From: Pseudarthrobacter sp. NBSH8
GTDB lineage: Bacteria; Actinomycetota; Actinomycetes; Actinomycetales; Micrococcaceae
NCBI RefSeq assembly: GCF_014217545.1
Contig: NZ_CP043178.1
Coordinates: 1,240,001-1,304,000 of the forward strand
Direction: 5' to 3'
Length of the DNA: 64,000 bases
The stretch's first letter is position 1, and each line of letters opens with the position of its first letter. A model generated the notes under the pieces. That model was not told the origin of the DNA. It worked only from the letters and a program-made list of their open reading frames with translations, and did no database searches. This document shows positions 1-7,862 of this stretch, piece after piece. Made by a program: the position numbers and the translations under genes.

Positions 1-2
1 CG

Positions 3-2567
3 TCGGAAGCCTTGCACTCCGCCAGCTTCCGTTCCCTGGCCGAAACCCGGAGCTCCTCGCTGGAGCACGAGGTCTCGTGGTGGTCCATCACGTCCCTGGC
101 CACTGACGAGGAGCTGGTGCCGGAGATCGACGTCCTCAACCTCCGCGCCCGGGAACCGCGCGGGTACCAGGGTGATGTGGCCGAGATGATGGACTTCATC
201 GGCTCCCACGTCCGGGACCAGTGGCGGATCGTGGTGGCCACTGAGGGGCCCGGCCCTGCGCAGCGCCTGGCGGAACTGTTCCACGATGCCGATATCCCCT
301 GTGCCCGCGTGGACACCCTTGAGAAGGAACCGCAGGCGGGCATCATCGAGGTGACCACTGCCGCCGTCGGACGCGGTTTTGTCCTGGACAGTCTCAAACT
401 GGGGTTGCTCACCGAAGCGGACCTGCTGGGACGGACATCCGCGGGCTCCACCAAGGACATGCGGCGCATGCCGTCCAAGCGGCGGAACGCCGTGGACCCG
501 CTGCAGTTGGTCAACGGCGATTCCGTGGTGCACGAACAGCACGGCATTGGGCGTTTTGTAGAGCTGATCCAGCGCAAGGTGGCAGGCGGCGGAGACGGTG
601 TCCGCGAATACCTGGTCCTGGAATACGCCCCCTCCAAGCGCGGCGCCCCGGGGGACCGGCTGTTTGTGCCCACCGACCAGCTGGACCAGGTAACCCGGTA
701 TGTCGGCGGAGACACTCCTGTCCTCAGCAAGATGGGCGGCTCCGACTGGGCCAGCACCAAGTCCAAAGCGCGCAAGGCCGTCAAGGAGATCGCCGGCGAA
801 CTCATCCGGCTGTACTCCGCGCGGATGGCTTCAAAGGGCCATGCCTTCGGGCCGGACACCCCGTGGCAGCGTGAGCTTGAGGAGGCCTTCCCATATGTGG
901 AGACGCCGGACCAGCTGACCACCATCAACGAGGTCAAGGCGGACATGGAGCGGGAGATCCCCATGGACCGTCTGGTGTCCGGCGATGTGGGCTACGGCAA
1001 GACCGAGATCGCCGTCCGGGCGGCCTTCAAGGCGGTCCAGGACGGGAAGCAGGTGGCGGTCCTCGTGCCCACCACCCTGCTGGCCCAGCAGCACTACGAA
1101 ACGTTCACGGAACGCTTCTCCGGCTTCCCCCTGCGGGTCAAGGCTCTGTCGCGGTTCCAGGGGACCAAGGAAACCAAAGAGACCGTGGAGGGTGTCAAGA
1201 GCGGCTCCGTTGACGTGGTTATCGGCACGCACCGGCTGCTGTCCAAGGACTTCGCGTTCAAGGACCTGGGCCTGGTGATCGTGGACGAGGAACAGCGCTT
1301 CGGCGTGGAGCACAAGGAAGCGCTGAAGAAGATGCGCACCAACGTGGACGTGCTGGCCATGAGCGCCACCCCGATTCCGCGGACACTGGAGATGTCCCTG
1401 ACGGGCATCCGCGAAACCTCCACGCTGGCCACGCCGCCGGAGGAGCGCCACCCCGTGCTGACCTACGTGGGCCCGTACACGGACAAGCAGTCCTCGGCAG
1501 CGATCCGGCGTGAGCTGATGCGCGAAGGCCAGGTGTTTTTTGTCCACAACCGGGTGTCCACCATCGAACGGACGGCCGCGAAGATCCGTGAACTGGTTCC
1601 GGAAGCGCGGGTGGAGGTGGCGCACGGGCAGATGTCCGAGAGCCGGCTGGAGCAGATCATTGTGGATTTCTGGGAAAAGCGCTTCGACGTCCTGGTGTGC
1701 ACCACCATCATCGAAACCGGCCTGGACATCTCCAACGCAAACACCCTGATCGTGGACGGGGCCGACAAATACGGACTCTCCCAGCTGCACCAGCTCCGCG
1801 GCCGGGTGGGCCGCGGCCGTGAACGCGCCTATGCCTATTTCCTGTACCCGTCCGAGAAGCCCCTGGGCGAGGTGGCCCTGGAACGACTCAAAGCCGTCGC
1901 CACCCACAATGAGCTCGGCGCCGGCATGCAGCTGGCCATGAAGGACCTCGAAATCCGCGGCGCCGGCAACCTGCTGGGCGGCGAGCAGTCCGGCCACATC
2001 CAGGGCGTGGGCTTTGACCTCTACATCCGCCTGGTGGGTGAGGCGGTGGCCGATTTCCGCGGCGACGCCGAGGAAAAGGCCGCCGAAATGAAGATCGAGC
2101 TGCCGGTCAACGCGCACCTCCCGCACGATTATGTGCCGGGGGAGCGGCTCCGCCTGGAGGCCTACCGCAAGCTGGCATCTGCCTTGACGTACGAGGCCAT
2201 CGAGGAGGTGCTGGCCGAGCTTGTGGACCGCTACGGCGAGCCGCCGCTGCCGGTCCAGAACCTCATTGCCGTGGCCCGCTTCCGGGTGGGTGCCCGAGAA
2301 GCCGGCCTGTCCGACGTCGCACTTCAGGGCAACTTCATCAAGTTCTCGCCGGCGCAGCTGCCGGAGTCGAAACTGATGCGGCTGACCCGGATGTACCCGG
2401 GTTCCCAGTCCAAGCCTGCCCTGGACGCGGTGCTGATTCCGAAGCCCAAGACCGCGAGGATCGGCGGCCGGGACCTGCAGGACGCCGAAATCCTCGAATG
2501 GGCCAACGGGGTCATCCGCAACATCTTCTCCGACGCGCCACTCGCCGCTCCGGCAGTAAGCGGTTAG
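3..2567 (+). CDS. mfd: Transcription-repair coupling factor Mfd, 5' end outside the window
   Basis: Mfd is an ATP-driven DNA translocase that removes stalled RNA polymerase from lesions and recruits UvrA. About 855 residues are present against roughly 1200 for the family, so the UvrB-like N-terminus lies upstream of the window and no true start is visible. In order, the sequence shows the end of the N-terminal region, a CarD-like RNA-polymerase-interacting domain (LVNGDSVVHEQHGIGRF), a superfamily 2 helicase core with Walker A SGDVGYGKTE and Walker B VDEEQRFG, the second helicase lobe (QLRGRVGRGRERAYAY) and the C-terminal regulatory domain. The reading frame is intact to its TAG. The next gene starts within 10 bases. 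Confidence 0.97.
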   Translation, partial: SEALHSASFRSLAETRSSSLEHEVSWWSITSLATDEELVPEIDVLNLRAREPRGYQGDVAEMMDFIGSHVRDQWRIVVATEGPGPAQRLAELFHDADIPCARVDTLEKEPQAGIIEVTTAAVGRGFVLDSLKLGLLTEADLLGRTSAGSTKDMRRMPSKRRNAVDPLQLVNGDSVVHEQHGIGRFVELIQRKVAGGGDGVREYLVLEYAPSKRGAPGDRLFVPTDQLDQVTRYVGGDTPVLSKMGGSDWASTKSKARKAVKEIAGELIRLYSARMASKGHAFGPDTPWQRELEEAFPYVETPDQLTTINEVKADMEREIPMDRLVSGDVGYGKTEIAVRAAFKAVQDGKQVAVLVPTTLLAQQHYETFTERFSGFPLRVKALSRFQGTKETKETVEGVKSGSVDVVIGTHRLLSKDFAFKDLGLVIVDEEQRFGVEHKEALKKMRTNVDVLAMSATPIPRTLEMSLTGIRETSTLATPPEERHPVLTYVGPYTDKQSSAAIRRELMREGQVFFVHNRVSTIERTAAKIRELVPEARVEVAHGQMSESRLEQIIVDFWEKRFDVLVCTTIIETGLDISNANTLIVDGADKYGLSQLHQLRGRVGRGRERAYAYFLYPSEKPLGEVALERLKAVATHNELGAGMQLAMKDLEIRGAGNLLGGEQSGHIQGVGFDLYIRLVGEAVADFRGDAEEKAAEMKIELPVNAHLPHDYVPGERLRLEAYRKLASALTYEAIEEVLAELVDRYGEPPLPVQNLIAVARFRVGAREAGLSDVALQGNFIKFSPAQLPESKLMRLTRMYPGSQSKPALDAVLIPKPKTARIGGRDLQDAEILEWANGVIRNIFSDAPLAAPAVSG

Positions 2568-2573
2568 GGCTTG

Positions 2574-3395
2574 ATGGGAGGACACCACGCCGCGTCGGGG
2601 GCCGCGGCGTGGGTGGCTATTGCCTCAACCGGACCGTACACGCTGGGCTGGTATCCGCTGGACGCCACAGGAATCATCATCGGCGGAATGGCGACGGCGG
2701 GGACGGCGCTCGTGTGCGACTGGGACCACCGGCACAGCACCGTGGCAAACTCTTTGCCGCCGCTTTCCAACCTGATTGCGGTGGGTATTGAGAACGCCAG
2801 CGGCGGGCACCGGCAAGGAACCCACTCGGTGCTCGGGGCTGCGTGCTTTGTGCTGCTGGCCATGATGGCCGGCCAGTTCCAGCTGCAGACAGCGTGGGGC
2901 CTGCTGTCCGTGGGTGCCGGCCTGCTGTGCATGTTCATGATCAACATTGCGGCCAAGGCGCTGAAGCTGTTTCCCAAGTCCGGATTTATCAGCAACTGGA
3001 TCTTTGCCCTGGCCATGGCCGGGCTGGTGACCTGGTTCGCGCCGGAGCAGTGGACGTGGCTGCCCGTATCGATGCTGACCGGGGTGGTGGTCCACATCGT
3101 GGGGGACATGATCACCACCGGGGGCGTGCCCCTGCTCTGGCCGATCGTCATCAAGCCACCGAAGTTTCTCCGGAAACTGCCGGTGCTCAATGACGTCTGG
3201 AAAGCCAACGGCGCCTTTTCCCTGCCGTTGCTGGGCCGCGCCGGTTCCAAGCGCGAGTGGCTGGTCCTGATCCCGGTGAGCGCCTACGCGATGGTGGGCA
3301 TGTTCGTGGCGGCGTGGTCGTTGGCCAAAGCCCATTTCCCGGCCGCCATGGCACTCGGTAAGACCGTGGTCAGCCGGCTGCTGGGCGCGGACTGA
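2574..3395 (+). CDS. YdjM-type membrane-bound metal-dependent hydrolase
   Basis: Predicted inner-membrane protein of the YdjM / DUF457 metal-dependent hydrolase family, 273 residues, substrate unknown. The N-terminus has the family's early His motif (GGHHAASGAAAW), followed by CDWDHRHSTVANS and GGHRQGTHSVLG, whose Asp and His residues are likely metal ligands. Several hydrophobic segments follow, and a further histidine motif (VHIVGDMITTGG) lies near residue 180. I chose ATG at 2574 over the TTG one codon upstream. It begins 6 bases after the mfd stop, so co-transcription with mfd is likely. In enterobacteria ydjM is LexA-controlled, but no SOS box is visible here. Confidence 0.8.
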   Translation: MGGHHAASGAAAWVAIASTGPYTLGWYPLDATGIIIGGMATAGTALVCDWDHRHSTVANSLPPLSNLIAVGIENASGGHRQGTHSVLGAACFVLLAMMAGQFQLQTAWGLLSVGAGLLCMFMINIAAKALKLFPKSGFISNWIFALAMAGLVTWFAPEQWTWLPVSMLTGVVVHIVGDMITTGGVPLLWPIVIKPPKFLRKLPVLNDVWKANGAFSLPLLGRAGSKREWLVLIPVSAYAMVGMFVAAWSLAKAHFPAAMALGKTVVSRLLGAD

Positions 3396-3455
3396 CACGG
3401 GATTGACGCGGGCTGTAGGTGAACGGCCAGTCTTTAGCGTTCATGACTCAAAAAG

Positions 3456-3484
3456 CTGCGGCCCCGGAATATCCGGGGCCGCAG
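3456..3484. terminator. Bidirectional intrinsic terminator between convergent genes
   Basis: A 12-13 bp GC-rich perfect stem (arms 3456-3467 and 3473-3484) with a loop of about 3 nt lies between the convergent YdjM-type gene and the small membrane protein gene. Read on the minus strand the stem is followed by CTTTTTGAG, a short U-tract, so it best terminates the minus-strand gene. On the plus strand it is followed only by ACCTTTAAG. Confidence 0.8.
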
Positions 3485-3506
3485 ACCTTTAAGTTGCAGA
3501 GGGTTC

Positions 3507-3752
3507 TTACTTGCCGCCGGCTGAATCGGAGCGACCGGTGATGGTCTGCGGGATCCAGAACGCCAGGAAAAACAGGCCCAGGCAGACGGCCATCGGCCAC
3601 GGGTTGCCGAGCGTGAGGAAGGACAGGGAGTAGATGGAGCCCAGGAACAGCGCCATCATGGATACAAACAGAAGGATGCTGCCCACGAGGCTGTTCTCGT
3701 TCTGGGGGGTTTGTACCGTGGCGTTGCCGGACTCGGTGGTCTTGCTGGACAT
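3507..3752 (-). CDS. Small two-helix membrane protein, unknown function
   Basis: An 81-residue protein that I cannot assign to a named family. The first 20 residues are polar and Ser/Thr/Asn-rich. Two hydrophobic helices follow (about 24-46 and 52-70), and the C-terminal tail is short and polar. A purine-rich ribosome-binding site (AGGAGGAAC on the minus strand) lies about 5 bases before the ATG. The terminator at 3456-3484 lies just downstream. deoC is upstream on the same strand, with a gap of about 50 bases, so the two may be co-transcribed. Its function cannot be inferred. Confidence 0.75.
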   Translation of the reverse strand: MSSKTTESGNATVQTPQNENSLVGSILLFVSMMALFLGSIYSLSFLTLGNPWPMAVCLGLFFLAFWIPQTITGRSDSAGGK

Positions 3753-3804
3753 TTGTTCCTCCTAGGCCCCGCGGGGCTCAAACTGTGGCGGCTCCGGGCC
3801 GGCG

Positions 3805-4530
3805 TCAGTAGCTGGCTGAACCCTGTTCACCCTTGACGATGGCAATGCCGGAGCTGGCACCAATACGTGTTGCACCTGCAGCAATCATAGCCTGCGCGTC
3901 GGCGAGGGAACGTACGCCGCCGGACGCCTTGACGCCGAGATCGGGGCCTACAGTGCGGCGCATCAGTGCGATGTCCTCGGCCGTGGCACCCCCGCCGTTG
4001 AACCCCGTGGACGTCTTGACGAAGTCCGCCCCCGCTTCAACGGACGCAAGGCAGGCAAGGACCTTCTGGTCATCGCTGAGCAACGCGGTTTCGATGATGA
4101 CCTTCAGGATGGCTCCGCCCGCGTGGACCGCGTCCGCGACGGCGGAGATATCGTCCACCAGCGCACCCTTGTCACCGGCGCGGGCGGCCGCGATGTTGAT
4201 GACCATATCGATTTCGTCCGCGCCGTCCAGCACCGCGCCCCGGGCTTCAAATGCCTTCACATCGCTGGGTGTGGCACCCAGGGGAAAGCCGATCACCGAG
4301 CACGTCAGTACCCCGGACCCCTTGAGCGCGGTCTTGACCGTCTTGACCCAGAGGGGATTCACGCAGACTGACTTGAAGTGGTACTCAGCGGCCTCGGCAC
4401 ACACATCGAGGATCTCCGCTTCGCTGGCCTCGGGCTTGAGCAGCGTGTGGTCGATGTAGGCAGCGATGTTGCCCGGTGCTGAGACCGTACCGGCTCCAGT
4501 CAGGTCGGTAGGAGTGGCTGCGTTGCTCAT
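3805..4530 (-). CDS. deoC: Deoxyribose-phosphate aldolase
   Basis: DeoC cleaves 2-deoxyribose 5-phosphate to acetaldehyde and glyceraldehyde 3-phosphate in deoxynucleoside catabolism. The 241-residue TIM barrel has the family signatures YIDHTLLKP near the N-terminus, [10 protein letters not shown] (Asp108), the Schiff-base lysine in DFVKTSTGF (Lys172) and the second catalytic lysine in GVKASGGVR (Lys201). I chose ATG at 4530 because GGAAAGGACC precedes it at good spacing. An in-frame ATG five codons upstream has no such site. A phosphomutase and a purine nucleoside phosphorylase, which act in the same pathway, lie about 7-10 kb away. Confidence 0.96.
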   Translation of the reverse strand: MSNAATPTDLTGAGTVSAPGNIAAYIDHTLLKPEASEAEILDVCAEAAEYHFKSVCVNPLWVKTVKTALKGSGVLTCSVIGFPLGATPSDVKAFEARGAVLDGADEIDMVINIAAARAGDKGALVDDISAVADAVHAGGAILKVIIETALLSDDQKVLACLASVEAGADFVKTSTGFNGGGATAEDIALMRRTVGPDLGVKASGGVRSLADAQAMIAAGATRIGASSGIAIVKGEQGSASY

Positions 4531-4630
4531 GATGGTCCTTTCCATGTGGCCTTGTGGGCCGCCGGAGCCACGCTGTGCGTGGCTGTTCAGGTGACCATCT
4601 TGTCACAGCGGGTGTCACGGCGGCGGACGT

Positions 4631-5515
4631 TTAGGCGGCCGCAGGCACGTGCCCGGCCACACCCGTGGCCGGGGCGTCCGCCGCTGATGTAGCGGTCATC
4701 AGCTGCGCAGCGCAGGCGCCGGCGGCAGAGGCCGCCGCGACCAGCAGTCCCAGCCGCACGCCGTCGAACGCGGCGGCGTCGCCGATGGCCCAGACACCGG
4801 CGACCGATGTCCGGTAGTCCTTGCTGATGGCGATTCCGCCGTTGGGGGCGGTAGCGAGTCCGGCGCTGGCGGCGAGTCCATCGCGGGAGACCCGCTCTTC
4901 GGCCAGGACAACCAGGTCGCCGTTCATGCTGCTGCCGTCGTCGAAGACAACCCCGGAGGCGGTCAGGCCTGAGCCGGCGATGGAGTGCACCACGGCGGCC
5001 GGCCGGACCGTTGTGCGGATAGGCCGGACGCCGCGGGCCCGCAGCACTGCTTCGGCCTGGCCCGCAGCCGCACCGGTTCCCACGAGGATTCCCAGTGGCC
5101 GCCGGCCCAGTTCCCGCGTCACTTCCTTCACGGCGTCGCCGATCCGGGCTGCGTCGTCGATCGTGGAGTAGCTCAGGCAGCGGCCGGCGCCCGCTACCGG
5201 GGACGCGACGGGCGCTGATCCGGTGGCGATGACCAGCTCGTCGTAGCTCAGTTCCATGCCATCGGCGGTGGTAACGGAACGGTTCTCCGCGTCGATGAAG
5301 CTGGCCGGCTGGCCGAAGCGGACTGATACCTGTGGCAGCTCTGCCAGTTCCAGGAGTTCGGCGGGAGCGTCGTCCCGGTTGCTGAGGACGGTGACCGTGC
5401 CGCGGAAGCGTGCACCGTCCAGCTGGCGGACCAGCGCCTGTGCGGCGGGCCCTGCTCCGGCAATGACAATGCGAGGAGCCGGGGAAACTGAGGTGGACGG
5501 TGCCGGAGCGGACAT
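4631..5515 (-). CDS. NirB-like FAD/NAD(P)-dependent oxidoreductase, short form
   Basis: A 294-residue pyridine nucleotide-disulfide oxidoreductase-fold flavoprotein. It starts with an FAD-binding Rossmann motif (RIVIAGAGPAAQALV) and has the late FAD motif VWAIGDAAAF. It resembles the N-terminal flavin domain of NirB (whose motif is RIVVAGGGPAAHRFA) but stops after that domain, with no 2Fe-2S or siroheme region. A second clear nucleotide-binding glycine motif is only partly kept (GILVGTGAAAGQA). ATG at 5515 is preceded by GAAAGGGCC. It is the last gene of the minus-strand nirB siroheme cluster, 141 bases after the NnaR-like gene. A role as an electron-transfer partner for nitrite reduction is inferred only from position and similarity. 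Confidence 0.75.
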   Translation of the reverse strand: MSAPAPSTSVSPAPRIVIAGAGPAAQALVRQLDGARFRGTVTVLSNRDDAPAELLELAELPQVSVRFGQPASFIDAENRSVTTADGMELSYDELVIATGSAPVASPVAGAGRCLSYSTIDDAARIGDAVKEVTRELGRRPLGILVGTGAAAGQAEAVLRARGVRPIRTTVRPAAVVHSIAGSGLTASGVVFDDGSSMNGDLVVLAEERVSRDGLAASAGLATAPNGGIAISKDYRTSVAGVWAIGDAAAFDGVRLGLLVAAASAAGACAAQLMTATSAADAPATGVAGHVPAAA

Positions 5516-5620
5516 GTGCTGGCCCTTTCGCTGGCGGCCGCAGGAGCGGCCGGGACTTCGTGATGAATCCCAGCGTAGGCTGCCCGTTTTTCCACCGTGT
5601 TTCCACATCGTCGCTGCCAT

Positions 5621-5636
5621 TTACCGCCCGGTAACA
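5621..5636. promoter_or_regulatory. Palindromic TTACC-N4-GGTAA element
   Basis: The 16-base sequence TTACCGCCCGGTAACA contains perfect 5-bp arms around a 4-base centre. It lies between the NnaR-like gene and the small flavoprotein gene, about 105 bases before the latter's start. It matches the core of the palindrome at 37440-37463 at 14 of 16 positions, so one regulator could read both. No regulator can be named. Confidence 0.4.
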
Positions 5637-5656
5637 ATAGGAGAGGGCGGGAGGCG

Positions 5657-6811
5657 CTAGACCCGGATCCGGTAACCCCGCTTGACCACCGTCTCCACCA
5701 GGCGGCCGTCCGGCAGCGATGACCGCAGGCGGCTGACCGTCATGTCCAGTGCATGGACCGAGCCCTTCAGCTCCAGCAGTTCCGACAGCGATTCCCGGGA
5801 AAGTACAGCCCCACCGGCCCCCAGGAGGGCACGCAGCAGCAGCAGCGGCGCAGGCGCCAGCTCAACCTGCACTCCGTCGACCCGCAGGCTGCGCCCGCGC
5901 AGCTCAAGGTTACCGGACGCGGTGTCCAGCCTGCGGACATGGTTCAGGGCGAGGTGCTCGCACACCAGCCGGATGAGGGCGCCCATCCGGAACCGCTCCG
6001 GAATGAGCGGCGAGATGCCGGCATCGATCAGGGGCTGGGCGGTGACCGGCCCCACCACTGCCGTCGTGACGTTTGTTTTCAGGCTTTCGATGAGCTGCTT
6101 GTAGACGCCCATCTCGTGGGCGGTACTCCATACGGCATCGACGGCGGGTGCGCTCGTGAAGGTGAGCACGTCCAGGTTGCCGCTGCACACAGCCTCGATG
6201 AGGCGAGGAAGCCGGTCTTCGCCGTCGGGCTTCACCCAGCGGTACGGGGTGACCGTCAGGACCGTGGCGCCGGACATACGCAGGCGTTCCAGCTGCCGGA
6301 CGTCTGTGTAGCCGTGCAGCTGCACGGCCACGGTTTTGCCGCGCACGCCTTCGGCGAGCAGCATGTCCACCAGTGTTGCGGTGGTTTCGTCGCTGCTGAT
6401 TCCTACGTCGGCGAGTCCGGCCGCGCGGACGGCGCCGCGGGCTTTGGGGCCGCGGACGAACATCCGGCATCCGGCGAGGGTTTCCAGCAGCTGCTCACCT
6501 ATCCCAAAGGAGTCGGCGGCTTCGCACCAGCGGCGCATGCCGTACGCCGTGGTGGCGATGCACAGGTCCGGGCGTGCGGCGATGATCGCCTTGGTGTCCT
6601 CGATGAGGCGGAAGTCCTCCTGCACCGGGGCGATCTTGAGGGCCGGGGCATGCAGCACTTCCGCGCCGCGGCGTTCCAGGGCCTCAATGAGGTCCCGGGA
6701 GCGCCGGTGCGAGGTGACTCCGATGCGGAAGCCCTCCAGCGGGGAGTCCGCAGCCTCCGGCCCGGACGTCTCTGCAAGCTGGACGGGTTCAGCTGGTGCC
6801 AGTGCGTTCAT
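5657..6811 (-). CDS. nnaR: NnaR-like regulator: uroporphyrinogen-III synthase domain fused to a winged helix
   Basis: A 384-residue fusion. Residues about 20-270 form a HemD (uroporphyrinogen-III synthase) fold. About 285-384 form an OmpR-type winged-helix DNA-binding domain (LSRESLSELLELKGSVHALDM, ending in VVKRGYRIRV). No receiver domain is present. This architecture is that of NnaR, the nitrate/nitrite assimilation activator of Streptomyces and Mycobacterium, and the position behind nirB and the siroheme methyltransferase fits. I prefer ATG at 6811, preceded by AAAGGA. ATG at 6829 would overlap the upstream stop by 4 bp and is the alternative. Whether the HemD part still makes uroporphyrinogen III cannot be decided here. 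Confidence 0.85.
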   Translation of the reverse strand: MNALAPAEPVQLAETSGPEAADSPLEGFRIGVTSHRRSRDLIEALERRGAEVLHAPALKIAPVQEDFRLIEDTKAIIAARPDLCIATTAYGMRRWCEAADSFGIGEQLLETLAGCRMFVRGPKARGAVRAAGLADVGISSDETTATLVDMLLAEGVRGKTVAVQLHGYTDVRQLERLRMSGATVLTVTPYRWVKPDGEDRLPRLIEAVCSGNLDVLTFTSAPAVDAVWSTAHEMGVYKQLIESLKTNVTTAVVGPVTAQPLIDAGISPLIPERFRMGALIRLVCEHLALNHVRRLDTASGNLELRGRSLRVDGVQVELAPAPLLLLRALLGAGGAVLSRESLSELLELKGSVHALDMTVSRLRSSLPDGRLVETVVKRGYRIRV

Positions 6812-6825
6812 GGGGGTCAATCCTT

Positions 6826-7860
6826 TCATGAACCGAGCAGCGAGGCCGCCAGGCGGTCGAGGTCGGCGGCGGCCTCAGCATGCCCGCGGTTGGCTTCCGC
6901 CACGCGAACCACCTCGCCAATGACGAGCACCGCGGGATTGCTGCACGCGGCAGCGGCGGAGGTGATGGTGCCCAGGTCCGCGATGGTGGTGCGCTGGCCG
7001 GGGCGGTAACCGCGTTCGACGACGGCCATGGGCATGTCGGGTCGCATGCCGGCTTTACGGAGTCCGGCCGCGAGCTGGTGGAGGGTGCCAATGCCCATCA
7101 GGACCACAATGGTGCCGCCCAGTCCGGCCAGGTGGGTGTGTTCCTTTTCGGTCAGGGGCGCGTGGCCGGAGACCACAGTGAACATGTGGCTGACCTCGCG
7201 GTGCGTGACAGGGATGCCGGCGGCCGCCGGCACGGAGATCGCGCTGGTGACGCCGGAGATGACACGGACAGGCACGCACGCTGCCACGCAGGAGGCCACT
7301 TCCTCGCCGCCGCGGCCAAAGACGTAGGGGTCGCCGCCTTTGAGGCGGACCACGTTGTTGCCGGCGAGGGCGCTTTCGACCATGAGCTTCTCGATGTCGG
7401 CCTGGCTCACTTTGTGGTGGCCGGGCTTCTTGCCCACATCCACCAGTTCGGCGGAGGTCAGGTCCGGCAGGTCCTGGCAGGGAGCCAGCCGGTCGAAGAA
7501 CACCACGTCCGCATCGCGGAGAGCCTTCACGGCTGCGACGGTCAGCAGCTCGGTGGTGCCGGGTCCGCCGCCCACCAGGGTGACGTGGCCGACGGGTCCG
7601 GCGGCAGGCTCGGCCGCCACCGGGATGCCGGTGGCGGCGCAGCGCTCGAGCAGGGGCTCCCAGCCGGGCTGGCCGTCGTCGACCGCTGCGACCAGGAACG
7701 GGCGCTCGGGAAGCGGGCCGTCATGCGCTGCGCCCGCAGGGGTGCTGAGGCGGTAGACGACGGCGCCCGCCGCCGCGTAGCGGCGGACCGCCTGGCGGGC
7801 GGCGTGTTCGGAGCCGGTGACCAGGACTTCGCGGCCGGTGAGATCAATGCTGAGCTGCAT
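6826..7860 (-). CDS. cobA: Uroporphyrinogen-III C-methyltransferase (siroheme synthesis)
   Basis: It methylates uroporphyrinogen III at C2 and C7 with S-adenosylmethionine to give precorrin-2, the siroheme precursor needed by nirB. Residues about 98-335 are a complete SUMT domain: VTLVGGGPGTTELLT, VGKKPGHH, VRLKGGDPYVFGRGGEE, PAAAGIPVTHR and VVLMGIG. The first 95 residues resemble a shortened, decayed CysG precorrin-2 dehydrogenase domain (LTGREVLVTGSEHAA), lacking the usual glycine-rich NAD motif. ATG at 7860 lies 2 bases after the nirB stop, with GAGG ahead of it, implying translational coupling. Confidence 0.93.
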   Translation of the reverse strand: MQLSIDLTGREVLVTGSEHAARQAVRRYAAAGAVVYRLSTPAGAAHDGPLPERPFLVAAVDDGQPGWEPLLERCAATGIPVAAEPAAGPVGHVTLVGGGPGTTELLTVAAVKALRDADVVFFDRLAPCQDLPDLTSAELVDVGKKPGHHKVSQADIEKLMVESALAGNNVVRLKGGDPYVFGRGGEEVASCVAACVPVRVISGVTSAISVPAAAGIPVTHREVSHMFTVVSGHAPLTEKEHTHLAGLGGTIVVLMGIGTLHQLAAGLRKAGMRPDMPMAVVERGYRPGQRTTIADLGTITSAAAACSNPAVLVIGEVVRVAEANRGHAEAAADLDRLAASLLGS

Positions 7861-7862
7861 GG

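Noticed and set aside
831..2588. 585-codon open frame on the minus strand inside mfd
   Set aside because: It mirrors the mfd frame in GC-rich DNA; its translation has no domain pattern and mfd is unmistakable.
5590..5640. GlnR-type box upstream of the small NirB-like flavoprotein gene
   Set aside because: GTTAC and GTAAA on the minus strand are in register, but the third pentamer fails and the next GAAAC is out of phase by one base. The palindrome at 5621 explains the GTTAC better.
5753..7009. 418-codon plus-strand frame over the NnaR-like and cobA genes
   Set aside because: Composition-driven shadow of two well-identified genes; no family motif and no ribosome-binding site.
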